Shown: positions 1 through 10,128, numbered from the stretch's first letter. The stretch is DNA of 36,377 nucleotides from an uncultured Bacteroidia bacterium (GCA_903927965.1 CAIYPA010000308.1:1-36377); one strand, 5' to 3'. Made by a program: numbers and translations. The notes: generated by a model from the letters alone, not told the origin.

Positions 1-1584
1 CGGGAAAATTATCAAGGCTTACCGGCCAAATTGGTATCCGAGGGAATTAACCCCAAGATACCATGGCTTTATGATTATAAATTGGATTTCAGGTTCAAGT
101 AATAATTTACTAAAATGAATACCCCGTAAAAAATCGCTGATACATTCGGGAAACATAGTGTTTCAGCCCTTGCGTTGTTCAACCGCCAGAAAAAGGAATA
201 TGAAACCGATTATCCATTTAAAAATGAGGCACTTGTTGGAAGGGCTACCTATGACTATTCCCATAAATACCTTTTGGAAGTCAACATCGGATACACTGGT
301 TCGGAGCGATTTGCACCAGGCAAAAAATTTGGGTTTTTCCCGTCAGGGGCATTTGGATGGGTCGTATCTGAGGAAGACTTCTTCAAAAGTGCCTTCCCAT
401 ATGTAAGCAAGCTCAAACTTCGTTATTCGGATGGAAAAGTAGGTAGCGACAACGCTTCTGCAAGATGGTTGTTTTTAAGCAATTACTACACTGATCCACG
501 CGGGTACATCAAAGAAGATCCCGCAGCCAACCCCTACGCACAATGGGAAGAGGCACGGAAGAAAGATATAGGGATTGAGCTTGGTTTTTTTAAAAACGAC
601 CTGACGATCAATCTTGATCTTTTCGACGAATATCGTACACATATGCTTTTGACGCCAAGGATCCCAATGACCGTTGGAAATAGTTTCAAGGACCAAAACC
701 TGGGTTCCATGAAAAAACATGGGTTTGACCTTGATATTGAATACAAGAAGTCATTGGCCAACGACATGAGCTTTTATGTGAAAGGGATTTTCGGATTTAA
801 TGAAAACCGGATCGTGTATAAGGATGATCCAAAGTATGCGCCAGAATATGCCACCGAGGCAGGAAAACCACTTGGGGCACAAATTACAGGTGCATCACTG
901 ATTGGTTCGGGTTATTTTACATCGGTTGATGACATACATACTACAGCGGCACCAATTCCAGTTGGATCACTAAATGTTGGCGACTATAAATTTCTCGATT
1001 ACTTTGCTGATGGAAAGATCTCAATCCGTGACCGTTATCCGATTGAAGGATCGATGTACCCTCCGATTACTTTTTCACTTGGGGGCGGTTTTAGCTACAA
1101 GAACTTCGATTTCAACTTTAACCTTCAGGGAAACCAGGGAAAATATGTTGCATTCAACCAGGCATATGAGATAGAGTTTCCGAATGGGAATTATCGTATC
1201 CATGCATCACAATTGGATTTTTGGACGCCAACCAATCCGGATGCCAACCATTCCACGATCCACTTTGTTGGAGATGCCAATCTACCAAACCTTGTCTGGG
1301 GCGGGGGTTCATCCTACTATGGCGGATATGAAACCGCAATTGAGGGACGTATGTGGAGAAAAGCTGATTATCTGAGGTTAAAAGAGGTTTATTTCGGTTA
1401 CAATTTCAAACCCGATTTTTTGAAAAGGGCTGTAGGAATTACAAATATGACTACCTATATTACAGGTACCAACCTTTGGACATTAACCAATTTGATTGAA
1501 GGAGACCCTGAGCGCAAAGACTTTACGCAAGGTTTTTATCCGCAGATGTCAAGTATCAAATTCGGTTTAAAAATTGGTTTTTAA
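1..1584 (+). pseudogene. SusC/RagA-family TonB-dependent receptor, C-terminal part, interrupted by in-frame stops
   Basis: The window opens inside this gene. From about base 130 onward it encodes roughly 480 residues of a SusC beta-barrel. Recognisable pieces are the segment around GRATYDYSHKYLLE, the GSERFAPG / FGFFPSGAFGW strand pair, and a typical outer-membrane C-terminus ending in G-L-K-I-G-F. Bases 1-99 are open in the same frame and read like a barrel strand (…YDYKLDFRFK). The two parts are separated by three TAA codons at 100-102, 103-105 and 127-129. No other frame is open through this stretch either. The N-terminal plug and carboxypeptidase-like domain lie outside the window. SusC proteins import SusD-bound glycans across the outer membrane with TonB energy. 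The SusD partner follows 20 bases downstream. It may be a recently inactivated gene, a strain variant or a sequence error; family assignment is firm, the pseudogene status less so. Confidence 0.75.
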
Positions 1585-1604
1585 CCTTAATCATTTAGAA
1601 AGAG

Positions 1605-3506
1605 ATGAAAAAGTACTTTAAAATAATCGTCTTTGCAGGGATACTTGCACTGATCTTACCCTCATGTCTGGAGAGTTACTTAAATGAAGCACCAGATGCC
1701 GGGTTAACCACAGACGTTGTTTTCTCAAAATATACCAACATCATGAAGTTTTTTGATTCGGTATATGATGGTCAGCGGGTTGTTATTGTCAATGGAGGAA
1801 GTGCCACACATGATTATGACATCAAAACGGCCCACCCCATGTATTTTGCCTATCGCATGGAATATACCTGGGACGAGATGACCGACATGAGCGATGGAGG
1901 CCGTCAATATGAGGCGCAATCCATCAAAGCTGGTCAGATGGGGGGGACAGTCGATAAATTCGCGGGTCCTATTTCTTCAAAGAATATGCCCATTTTGCCT
2001 TCGATGTTCGAATGTATCAGGATCTGCAACATGACCATTAAGAACATTGGTAAATTGCAGGATGCTCAACAGGTTGACATTGATGACCTTATTGCGCAAG
2101 CCCATTTCATCAGGGCGTACGCCCATTTTACACTTTTCCGCATTTGGGGCCCGATGCCTTATATTACAACAGTTTTGACCCAGGGTGATGAATTTGACCT
2201 GACAAGGCTAAGCAGGTACGAAACATGTAAGCGGATTGCCCAGGATTTTGATACGGCTTATGTCTATTTTAGAAAAGCCAACATCATGCGGCGCGATGCC
2301 GACCTTTTGCTTAGCAATCCCAAACAGTTCAGGCCTGCAGGTGTGGCCGCGCTTGGGATGAAAGCCCGTGCATTGTTGTATGCTGCAAGTCCTCAAAACA
2401 ACAAGAATGGTGTTGCCGATTGGCAGGATGCAGCCGCAGCTTGCTGGACAGCAATCGACACCAGCAATTATTACAAGTTTGCAATGCAAACCGCCGCAAG
2501 TGCCAGTGGCAACCTGAAGCAGGCTTACAAAAATAATTTCATGAACGTACCGAGGACCAATGAACAACTGTGGTCGTATTATGCCAATTACAACAATCCG
2601 AACATTGCAAACCCAAACTGGAGCATTGGATTGACAACCATTCAGTCAATGACCAATGGTGTATTTTCCCAACAGGCTACCGCCATGTCCGGAGAAAATC
2701 CGACACAGAATTTTGTGGACAGGTTTGAAACCAAATGGGGCGAACCACTGAATACGCCGGCTGACCGTCAGGCAGCAATTGCGGCTGGGCACTACAGCGA
2801 TCAGGACCCCTATTCAAACAGGGATCCCCGTTTTGCGTGGGGTATCGTTTACAATCAAACCACAGAAGTAGCGGGATTTAACCCGGCAAATATCTATTAT
2901 GAAACGATTGGTGGTAAGCAAGTCTTCAGCAATTTGTTGAATTTCGCCGCTTATCTTGGCGTTACACATACCGGTTATTATCAGAGGAAGTCGATCTATG
3001 ACTCAAATACCAATGTAACAACAAGTTACAATCTAACCGACCCGATTATCCGTGTTGCAGAGCTTTATCTTAATTACGCCGAAGCTGCTGCGATGGCTTA
3101 TGGCGGTGAAAACGGCAAGGCACCGGCTGCATCACTTACCGCAACACAGGCCGCAAACATGGTCAGGACAAGGGTTGGAATGCCCAATTTGCCAACTGGT
3201 CTGGCTCCGGATGTCTTTATGAAAAGGTTGAAGAATGAGCGGATCATAGAGTTGTGTTTCGAGGGTCATTATTATTTCGATATTCGTCGATGGTTGGATG
3301 CCCCTGCTGCCATGAGCCAGGTCCTTTATGGCATGGATATCGAAAAAGTGGCAGTCTCTTTGACTTATCCGAAAGGCTTCAAATACATGCGTGTTCCGTT
3401 ACCAGCGGATCGTCAGTCGCTATGGAAAGATGAGATGTACACTTTCCCATTTTCGACGGAAGACAATTACAAGATGCGAAATTTTACACCCAATCCGATT
3501 TGGTAA
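1605..3506 (+). CDS. SusD/RagB-family outer-membrane glycan-binding lipoprotein
   Basis: A 633-residue SusD-like lipoprotein. The N-terminus is a lipoprotein signal with lipobox L-P-S-C (Cys21), so the mature protein should be anchored in the outer membrane and exposed at the surface. The N-terminal half has the helical character of the SusD TPR scaffold (AQAHFIRAYAHFTLFRIWG). The C-terminal family signature is present near residues 545-565 (NERIIELCFEGHYYFDIRRW). SusD proteins form a hinged lid on their SusC partner and capture oligosaccharides. The gene starts 20 bases after the interrupted SusC and ends 21 bases before a second SusC, so it looks like part of one long transcript. If the first SusC is truly broken, this SusD may lack its cognate barrel. 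The substrate cannot be deduced from the sequence. Confidence 0.93.
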   Translation: MKKYFKIIVFAGILALILPSCLESYLNEAPDAGLTTDVVFSKYTNIMKFFDSVYDGQRVVIVNGGSATHDYDIKTAHPMYFAYRMEYTWDEMTDMSDGGRQYEAQSIKAGQMGGTVDKFAGPISSKNMPILPSMFECIRICNMTIKNIGKLQDAQQVDIDDLIAQAHFIRAYAHFTLFRIWGPMPYITTVLTQGDEFDLTRLSRYETCKRIAQDFDTAYVYFRKANIMRRDADLLLSNPKQFRPAGVAALGMKARALLYAASPQNNKNGVADWQDAAAACWTAIDTSNYYKFAMQTAASASGNLKQAYKNNFMNVPRTNEQLWSYYANYNNPNIANPNWSIGLTTIQSMTNGVFSQQATAMSGENPTQNFVDRFETKWGEPLNTPADRQAAIAAGHYSDQDPYSNRDPRFAWGIVYNQTTEVAGFNPANIYYETIGGKQVFSNLLNFAAYLGVTHTGYYQRKSIYDSNTNVTTSYNLTDPIIRVAELYLNYAEAAAMAYGGENGKAPAASLTATQAANMVRTRVGMPNLPTGLAPDVFMKRLKNERIIELCFEGHYYFDIRRWLDAPAAMSQVLYGMDIEKVAVSLTYPKGFKYMRVPLPADRQSLWKDEMYTFPFSTEDNYKMRNFTPNPIW

Positions 3507-3527
3507 TTCATACAAATTAATGATCAT

Positions 3528-6500
3528 ATGAAACTAAATAAAGAAATATACATAAAGTACGGACTCCTCCTGTTTGCATTTCTGTTGTTATTGTCAGTTG
3601 TAAACCTGAAAGCCCAGAACAAACCGGATGCCAAAAAGCAAAAGTCGGTTGTGCTAACGATTAAAGTGACCGATGAACAAAGCACTTCTATCACTGGTGC
3701 TGAAATAATCCTCGGTGAAGGCCTTGTCCACACAGAGACAGATAAAAACGGTACAGTAAAATTGACCGTGAAGAACGATCAGGAGTTTGTGACCATATCC
3801 TCGCCAGGGTACGAACCAAAGGTTTTACTTGTGAACGACCTTATGACCAATCCCAATGTTCAGTTGGTTAAATCGCTGATGTTTATGACAACTGCCGATG
3901 ATGTCCCACTCCCATATATGACTATCAAGAAAAGGCTATTGACCGGAAGTACAAGTGTACTTGATGCCATTGTCCTTGACAAATACCCTTCGACAGATAT
4001 CCGAAATGCACTGACCGGACTTGTAACGGGGATGGAAGTTTACGAAAGGGACGGTTCTCCTGGAATGTCGGCTGAGGAAAAGCTTGGCTCATATGGTGCT
4101 GCTGAAAAGGTGGGACTTTATTCGCGCGGAAGTAGTTTGATGTACATTATCGACGATGTCCGCATGGATATTACCGAAATGCCATTGGATCCAAATGAAA
4201 TCGAATCTGTGTCTTTGGTCCGCGATATTGTCACAAAAACAATGTATGGGCCTGCTGCTGCCAATGGGATCGTGTTTATCAAAACCAAGCGTGGCAAAAA
4301 GAACGAGCGCGTGTTAAATGTCAATTTTGAGCAAGGCGTCAGTATCATTGACAAAATGCCGCAATGGGTAAATGGCGCCGATTATGCACGTTTGAACAAC
4401 CTTGCAAAAAAGAACAGTGGGATCACAACCGGTTTGTACAGTGATGCAGATATAGCTGCATATGAAAACAACGATCCTTATGATATGAACCACCCAAGTG
4501 TCGATTATTTCGGACTTTTGATCAAAAATACGAGAAGCTTTACGAGGGCAAGTGTGTCAACCAGCGGAGGGACAGAAGCGATGCAGTACAGTGCCTATAT
4601 TGGGTACAATGGCGAGGGTGACAATTTCAATATGGGACCAAAAGCTGGTTATCAGAGGATCAACGCACGGTCAAATCTGGACATCCGGATCAATGAGTTT
4701 TTGAAGGTTCAGTTGAATTTTGCAGCCGGACTATCACTGCGCGATTCGCCAAACTATGGATATACAAGTACAATTACTGAGGGTGGATCTCAGACAGGTA
4801 TTACCGAGATGCCAAATTTACTGAATGATATCACGAATACACCACCAATAGCTTTTCCTGTTTATGTAAACAACGATCCAACTTTAAAATCCCCTTGGTT
4901 TGGTATTTCTTCTGCCTATGGGACTAACCCGGTTGGAAACCTTGTAAAGAACGGATATTACAATGAATCGGGGCGGAATGGTGCAATCAGTTCCTTATTT
5001 GAGTGGGATATGGGAAATATAATCCCGGGATTAAAATCCCACACTTTTGTGGATTTCAATACTTTTTACCTGTTGCGCATCGGAAAGGCTGAAAACTATA
5101 CTGCTTACCGTATCGATCCAAGAACGTACAACCCAACTTTAGGGATCGCTTCTTTGACAAAGGCATGGGATGGTGTTGATGCAACTTCGCGTGCCAATTT
5201 GCACGACTTCTATTTTCAGAATTATGCTGCTTACGAGAATTTAAGCTACGATAAAAAATTCGGGGACCACTATGTCCAGGGATCCATGACCTATCGGATG
5301 TCTTCGATTAAGCGAAACGGATTTGAAGAGCCGCAACGTGAACAGGCAGGTATTTTTACAGGAATTTATTCCTATAAGGACAAGATTACGGTTCAGGGAG
5401 TTGTAAATTATGGTGGAACCAGTGGTCTGGCACCTGGATATGTGTATTCTACTTCCCCATCAATAGGTGCAAGTTATGTAATTTCGGAGGAGAAATTTAT
5501 GAAAAAACTCCATTTTATTGATTATCTGAAGCTTCGTGGTGAATATGGGGTAACATCTTACGATGCCTTCAGGGGGCCATTCTCCTATAGGGACCGTTGG
5601 AACCTCGATACCAATACAGGGAATACCGATAAATTCGGAACTTATTACAGCAATACCGGAACATGGATAGGGACTTACAAACAATCTTCCCAAAACTACA
5701 GGGCATATCCAAATCGTATCGGCAATCCTACAATTGGATTGGAACGCAGAAGGGAAGTAAGCCTTGGATTGGATGCTGAAATGCTGAAGAACAAACTATC
5801 GGTTGAGTTCAATTATTACAATATCCTCAGGTATGATGTGATTACAACAAGGACGAATACAACACCGATATTGTCGGGTACAACCGCAACCCTTCCTGCT
5901 GTGAATTACAATTCCTATTCGTATGAAGGTTTTGAACTGGGCTTGAAATTCAGGGACAAAATAGGGGACCTTCATTACATGATCGGCGGAAACGCATTCA
6001 CCCAAAAGCCAGTCATCGAACAGGTTGACGAACCAAATTACCGGAATGCGTACCAATTGACGGTAGGTGGTCCTTCGGATGCGATCCGTGGATTAAAATA
6101 CCTTGGACGTTTTACCACCGATGCTGAAGCAAATCAGGTTTCACAGTTTGGCGAGACCCTTCATGCCGGTGACTTAAAATACGAAGATGTAAATAAGGAT
6201 GGTGTAGTTGACGATAACGATGCCCAATACATCGGACATTCAACACCAAAATTGTATTATGCTATTAATCTTAGTGTTACATACAAAGATTTTGACCTGA
6301 CCTTAACAGGTGTTGGCCGGGCTTTTTACGACCAGATGTTGAACAGCAAATATTACACCAACGGTTCGGGCGATAACATTTATTCCAAATTTGTCCTGGA
6401 CAACATCGACGCAAATGGTTTGGGCGGCGCTTATCCTAAGTTGACTTACTACCAGATTTCAAATAATTTTAAGACTTCCAGTTTCAGGTTGGTTGACAAC

Positions 6501-6725
6501 AGCTTCTTTAAGATCCAGAATGTCGAGATAGCCTATAACCTTCCTGTCCATAAATTTGATTGGATGAAAGGGGTTAGGGGATTCAGGATCTTTGCGCGCG
6601 GTGCAAATGTTTACACCATCAGCAAGCTGAACGAAAGTGATGTCGAACCCGAAAACATCAATGCTGGGATTACCAACTATCCACTGAATATCACACTTAC
6701 CGGTGGAGTTAAATTAACCTTTTAA
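3528..6725 (+). CDS. SusC/RagA-family TonB-dependent receptor (complete)
   Basis: A 1065-residue outer-membrane receptor. It has a signal peptide (residues 1-30, ending L-K-A-Q), a carboxypeptidase-regulatory-like beta domain at about 42-115 (VTDEQSTSITGAEIILGEG), a plug domain at about 150-255 (NALTGLVTGMEV; YIIDDVRMDI; IESVSLVRD; GPAAANGIVFIKTKRG), and then the beta-barrel ending in K-L-T-F. This plan is that of SusC/RagA transporters, which carry SusD-bound glycans across the outer membrane using TonB/ExbBD. The sequence is clearly of a different subfamily from the interrupted SusC at the window start, so this is not a recent tandem duplicate. It is followed 11 bases later by its presumed SusD and then by a DUF1735-type lipoprotein, giving a complete SusC-SusD-surface-lipoprotein unit. 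No glycoside hydrolase or regulator is visible next to it, so the substrate is unknown. Confidence 0.95.
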   Translation: MKLNKEIYIKYGLLLFAFLLLLSVVNLKAQNKPDAKKQKSVVLTIKVTDEQSTSITGAEIILGEGLVHTETDKNGTVKLTVKNDQEFVTISSPGYEPKVLLVNDLMTNPNVQLVKSLMFMTTADDVPLPYMTIKKRLLTGSTSVLDAIVLDKYPSTDIRNALTGLVTGMEVYERDGSPGMSAEEKLGSYGAAEKVGLYSRGSSLMYIIDDVRMDITEMPLDPNEIESVSLVRDIVTKTMYGPAAANGIVFIKTKRGKKNERVLNVNFEQGVSIIDKMPQWVNGADYARLNNLAKKNSGITTGLYSDADIAAYENNDPYDMNHPSVDYFGLLIKNTRSFTRASVSTSGGTEAMQYSAYIGYNGEGDNFNMGPKAGYQRINARSNLDIRINEFLKVQLNFAAGLSLRDSPNYGYTSTITEGGSQTGITEMPNLLNDITNTPPIAFPVYVNNDPTLKSPWFGISSAYGTNPVGNLVKNGYYNESGRNGAISSLFEWDMGNIIPGLKSHTFVDFNTFYLLRIGKAENYTAYRIDPRTYNPTLGIASLTKAWDGVDATSRANLHDFYFQNYAAYENLSYDKKFGDHYVQGSMTYRMSSIKRNGFEEPQREQAGIFTGIYSYKDKITVQGVVNYGGTSGLAPGYVYSTSPSIGASYVISEEKFMKKLHFIDYLKLRGEYGVTSYDAFRGPFSYRDRWNLDTNTGNTDKFGTYYSNTGTWIGTYKQSSQNYRAYPNRIGNPTIGLERRREVSLGLDAEMLKNKLSVEFNYYNILRYDVITTRTNTTPILSGTTATLPAVNYNSYSYEGFELGLKFRDKIGDLHYMIGGNAFTQKPVIEQVDEPNYRNAYQLTVGGPSDAIRGLKYLGRFTTDAEANQVSQFGETLHAGDLKYEDVNKDGVVDDNDAQYIGHSTPKLYYAINLSVTYKDFDLTLTGVGRAFYDQMLNSKYYTNGSGDNIYSKFVLDNIDANGLGGAYPKLTYYQISNNFKTSSFRLVDNSFFKIQNVEIAYNLPVHKFDWMKGVRGFRIFARGANVYTISKLNESDVEPENINAGITNYPLNITLTGGVKLTF

Positions 6726-6736
6726 ACTTAGGGAAT

Positions 6737-8590
6737 ATGAAAACTAAATATCTGTTAATCATTTTGACCGCATTGCTTTCAGAGTCATGCAGCAAATTTC
6801 TGGATGCCTATCCAAACGGGGACAAAACTAGGGATGATGTATTTGCTTTCCAGGAAAGTGTGCAGGGTTTAATTGGCCGGAGCTACGACTATCTGGGAAG
6901 TGACTATTCATCGAAAAACTACAACAGCAACGAAACGGCTTACCTTGAGTGCGCAACCGACAACGCTGTGAGGCGTTCAACAACCGATATCGTGGTACAG
7001 TTTGCCAAAGGCGAGCTTACGACCGGAGGGCAGGCTTTTACAAGGGATTATTGGACAAGGGATTACAATGCAATCTTCTTGTTGAACCTCTTTCTTAAGG
7101 ACAATAGGGGTATTAATTCGACAGTGTTGATCGTTCCTGAATTAAATAAGCTGGTTACCAGGAGATTACAAGGTGAAGCTTTTGGTTTGCGTGCCTGGGC
7201 AGAACGCGATTTGTTGAAAAAATTTGGTGGCAAAGAACTGGGGGGAACCAGGATCCTGGGTTTCCCGATTGTTAAAGAGGTACTCGATGCGTCCCAGGAC
7301 ATTAATCTTGAGCGGAACACTTATGACGAATGTGTCAAACAGATCATCGCTGATTGCGATTCCGCAATCAAATACCTCCCGATCGCTCACCGCGACTATC
7401 TCTATTCCGCAGCATACCTGAGCGACAAGAAAGAATTTTTGGGAGCAGTAAACTGGAACAGGGTGGATGGGGTCACAATGTATGCCATCAAAGCCATGAC
7501 TTACCTGACATGGGCCAGCAAGCGGTTTAACCCTGCAAATGAACCTGCCAGATGGGATTCAGCCGCAAAATATGCCGCCAAGGTGATGGATTTCAAAGTC
7601 GCCGCTTCACCACTCGGTGATGGTTACGATCCAACAAAACGCGTGGACTTTACCGATGTTTACGACAAAAGTATTGTCTGGTCATCAAGGCTTATCGAAA
7701 ATGACATTACCATGGAACAGGTATTCTTTCCTGCCGCCGCAAACGGTAACGGTTTTGCACCATTTGGCGATATCGGGGCAACAACTGAATTCCTTAACGC
7801 ATTTGGCGACAAAAACGGTTATCCGATCAGTAGCAGTACAGTTTATGATGTCACCAAACCGTTTGATAACAGGGACCCACGTTTTTATGCCCAGATCAAT
7901 TACAACGGAGTTGGTTATATCCCTGCATATAGTTCCACAACACCTATTTACACTTTTGAGACATGGGAACCCGATGCACAAGGGTTAAATGGTGGAAAAG
8001 ATAGGGCAGGCAACGGAAACAATGTGAGGACGAATATTTATGTAAAGAAGTTCCTCTATGGGATCAACTGGAAGGTTTCCAGTTTCCAGAGAAGGCCACG
8101 GTGCAGGTTCAATATCCGGTACGCTCACATGGCATTGGCTTTTGCTGAAGCTGCAAACCAGGTTGTTGGGCCAAATGGGACACTTTATGGCTACTCACCA
8201 AAGACAATAATAGGTACGCTTCGTTCAATGAAGACCTATGATGACAAGACAGGGATACCTTCCCCTGATCCTTATCTGGCAAGTGTTGCAACTGCAGGAA
8301 AGGATGCTTTCTATGATCTGATCAAAAACGAACGGCGTATTGAACTCAGTTTTGAGGGTGAACGTTTCCACGACATGTCCAGATGGACCGATGATACCCA
8401 GTTTAAGGCATTGTATAACAAACCTGTGCATGGAATCAAAACCATCAAGAACGGTACAGCTTTTACATACGATCTTACATGGGAAGTGGAGAACCGCGCT
8501 TACAATTCGGCTTATATGCCGTTGCCGTATGACGAAATCCTTCGTATGAGCAAATTGGTCCAAAACGACGGCTGGGATAAATGGAAATAA
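6737..8590 (+). CDS. SusD/RagB-family outer-membrane glycan-binding lipoprotein
   Basis: A 617-residue SusD homologue and the partner of the complete SusC just upstream (11-base gap). The N-terminus MKTKYLLIILTALLSESC is a lipoprotein signal with Cys18. The residue at the -3 position is Ser rather than Leu, a slightly unusual lipobox but acceptable in Bacteroidota. The SusD C-terminal signature appears at about residues 531-551 (IKNERRIELSFEGERFHDMSRW region). The middle contains the helical repeat scaffold (LQGEAFGLRAWAERDLLKKFGG). It is expected to cap the SusC barrel at the cell surface and bind an oligosaccharide. The low similarity to the SusD at 1605-3506 indicates that the two SusC/D pairs probably serve different or differently decorated glycans. 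Confidence 0.94.
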   Translation: MKTKYLLIILTALLSESCSKFLDAYPNGDKTRDDVFAFQESVQGLIGRSYDYLGSDYSSKNYNSNETAYLECATDNAVRRSTTDIVVQFAKGELTTGGQAFTRDYWTRDYNAIFLLNLFLKDNRGINSTVLIVPELNKLVTRRLQGEAFGLRAWAERDLLKKFGGKELGGTRILGFPIVKEVLDASQDINLERNTYDECVKQIIADCDSAIKYLPIAHRDYLYSAAYLSDKKEFLGAVNWNRVDGVTMYAIKAMTYLTWASKRFNPANEPARWDSAAKYAAKVMDFKVAASPLGDGYDPTKRVDFTDVYDKSIVWSSRLIENDITMEQVFFPAAANGNGFAPFGDIGATTEFLNAFGDKNGYPISSSTVYDVTKPFDNRDPRFYAQINYNGVGYIPAYSSTTPIYTFETWEPDAQGLNGGKDRAGNGNNVRTNIYVKKFLYGINWKVSSFQRRPRCRFNIRYAHMALAFAEAANQVVGPNGTLYGYSPKTIIGTLRSMKTYDDKTGIPSPDPYLASVATAGKDAFYDLIKNERRIELSFEGERFHDMSRWTDDTQFKALYNKPVHGIKTIKNGTAFTYDLTWEVENRAYNSAYMPLPYDEILRMSKLVQNDGWDKWK

Positions 8591-8606
8591 ATGATCTAAT
8601 ATAATT

Positions 8607-9584
8607 ATGATGAAAAAGATATTAACATCAATTTTACTGGCTTTGATATTTACCTCGTGCTACAAGGAGTATATCAAGGATTTCGATTACAACTCAATTT
8701 ATGTCCCGCTCCAATTGGATGTCCGTACATTCGTCGTTGGCGAAGGGATGAAATTCGACATCGGCGTTGAATTGGGTGGTGTAAGGGCAAACGACAGGGA
8801 CAGGGTCGTCACTTATCAGATTGACAATTCCCTGATCAATGCGAATGCATTGGCCCAACTCAAGGGAGGTGCCGCCTATATCAGTGCCGCAGTCGCTCCT
8901 GTAACGACTTTGCTTCCATTGCCGTCGAATTATTATACGATTAGCAATGCAACCCAGTTTGTAATTCAAAAGGGACAATTTGTCGGCAAGGTAACGGTCA
9001 AGCCAGATTCAACCAAATTTTTGGCCGATGCAGCTACGATCAATCCTACCTATGCTCTTGGGATAAAGGTCGTTAGTGCCGATGCTGACTCATTGATCTA
9101 CAACAAGAAAACCGAGGTGATCGGTGTCAAGTTTGAGAACATGCTCTTTGGGAACTATTGGCATGGTGGTGTAACAACAGTAAAGGATGCTGCCGATGCT
9201 GCCGTTGTAAATACTGTCAATTATTTCACCCAGATCCCTGTTTCGGAAGTGAAGATCTGGGCTTTGAAAACCATCGCACCGAATGCTCTTGCAACCAATG
9301 GTTACAGCGATCAGTCATCTTCTCCGGCTGCAGAATTTGTAGTGACCCTAAATGGCGCAACCGTAACTGTAAGTTCATCTGCAACAGGTAAATATGCAGT
9401 TTTACCTGACGGGGCAAGTACCTACAATCAGGCCAAATTGCTGCAAAACCGTAAAATTTTTCTCAATTACAAATATAAAGATGCCACTGGAAATTGGTAT
9501 CATGCAAAAGACACGCTCACCTTCCGCAACAGGATCCGTGATGGCGTAAACGAATGGCAGGACGAAGATCCTTCACACTACTAA
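8607..9584 (+). CDS. DUF1735/DUF4361-type surface lipoprotein (probable glycan-binding protein)
   Basis: A 325-residue lipoprotein with signal MMKKILTSILLALIFTSC (lipobox F-T-S-C, Cys18). The N-terminal domain (VPLQLDVRTFVVGEGMKFDIGVELGG…, with YTISNATQFVIQKGQFVGKVTV) matches the beta-sandwich pattern of BT_3987-type DUF1735 domains. The second half (GNYWHGGV…, ending with FLNYKYKDATGNWYHAKDTLTFRNRI) resembles the DUF4361 domain often found after it. Such proteins usually follow SusD in polysaccharide-utilisation loci and act as extra surface glycan-binding lipoproteins. The start lies 16 bases after the SusD stop, consistent with the last gene of the operon. The family assignment comes from pattern recognition and position; ligand binding is inferred. 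Confidence 0.8.
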   Translation: MMKKILTSILLALIFTSCYKEYIKDFDYNSIYVPLQLDVRTFVVGEGMKFDIGVELGGVRANDRDRVVTYQIDNSLINANALAQLKGGAAYISAAVAPVTTLLPLPSNYYTISNATQFVIQKGQFVGKVTVKPDSTKFLADAATINPTYALGIKVVSADADSLIYNKKTEVIGVKFENMLFGNYWHGGVTTVKDAADAAVVNTVNYFTQIPVSEVKIWALKTIAPNALATNGYSDQSSSPAAEFVVTLNGATVTVSSSATGKYAVLPDGASTYNQAKLLQNRKIFLNYKYKDATGNWYHAKDTLTFRNRIRDGVNEWQDEDPSHY

Positions 9585-9679
9585 TCCTTGGAATTTGCTT
9601 TCAATCAATCGGAAACCTGGACGAGTACCTTAAAAGGGAAAGTTCGGGTTTTATCGTTTTCAACTTTTTTAAGATCCAC

Positions 9680-9904
9680 TCACACTTTTAAATCCATGAT
9701 TGGAGAGATTGTATGCTGACCACCTATTGTATTTTCCGAAGTCGCACCTGTCGTTCCATTTGTTCCTTTGTCGGGTTGGCAGGCTGAAAACCCGATCAGG
9801 ATAATTGCGAGCAGGATTAGGATTTTTATTGCCTGAGTTGACCTCTTTTTATTGATCGAATCCGTTTTACGAAGGATGAGGCGGGAAAGTCTTTTTTTGT
9901 CCAT
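9680..9904 (-). CDS. Possible small lipoprotein (74 aa), hypothetical
   Basis: A short minus-strand reading frame in the roughly 540-base gap after the glycan locus. From the ATG at 9902-9904 it gives 74 residues: a basic stretch (MDKKRLSRLILRKTDSINKK), a hydrophobic segment (AIKILILLAIILIGFSAC) ending in an F-S-A-C lipobox, and a short Gly/Thr/Asn-rich tail (QPDKGTNGTTGATSENT). The signal-plus-lipobox arrangement is hard to get by chance, so it may be expressed as a tiny lipoprotein, but the n-region is unusually long and I recognise no family. It could also be the surviving N-terminus of a decayed longer lipoprotein. In the flanks (9585-9679 and 9905-10128) I see no other gene, RNA or convincing hairpin. 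Confidence 0.4.
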   Translation of the reverse strand: MDKKRLSRLILRKTDSINKKRSTQAIKILILLAIILIGFSACQPDKGTNGTTGATSENTIGGQHTISPIMDLKV

Positions 9905-10128
9905 TTTGATGAGTATTAATGTTAACCAATAGATAAACAGATACATACAGTCAGATGAAATCCGCCTTTTTTAAATCGGCAAATCCCTTGCCTGTCATTT
10001 CTGTTATGCTCTTTTAGCCGTCGGAACATTCTTTTACCCTACTGTTGACACGGATGATTTATTGAATTTTAAGTTAATCAAGGAATTTTAACGAATCAGA
10101 TATTGGGGCTAAAGGCAACCTGTTTGTT

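Noticed and set aside
158-406. Overlapping reading frame in the SusC fragment as a separate gene
   Set aside because: It runs in a different frame from sequence that clearly encodes SusC, and its product has no signal, domain or sensible composition.
9628-9670. Terminator after the DUF1735 lipoprotein gene
   Set aside because: AAAGTT and AACTTT could pair, but the stem has six weak pairs and a loop of about 17 bases, which is not convincing.
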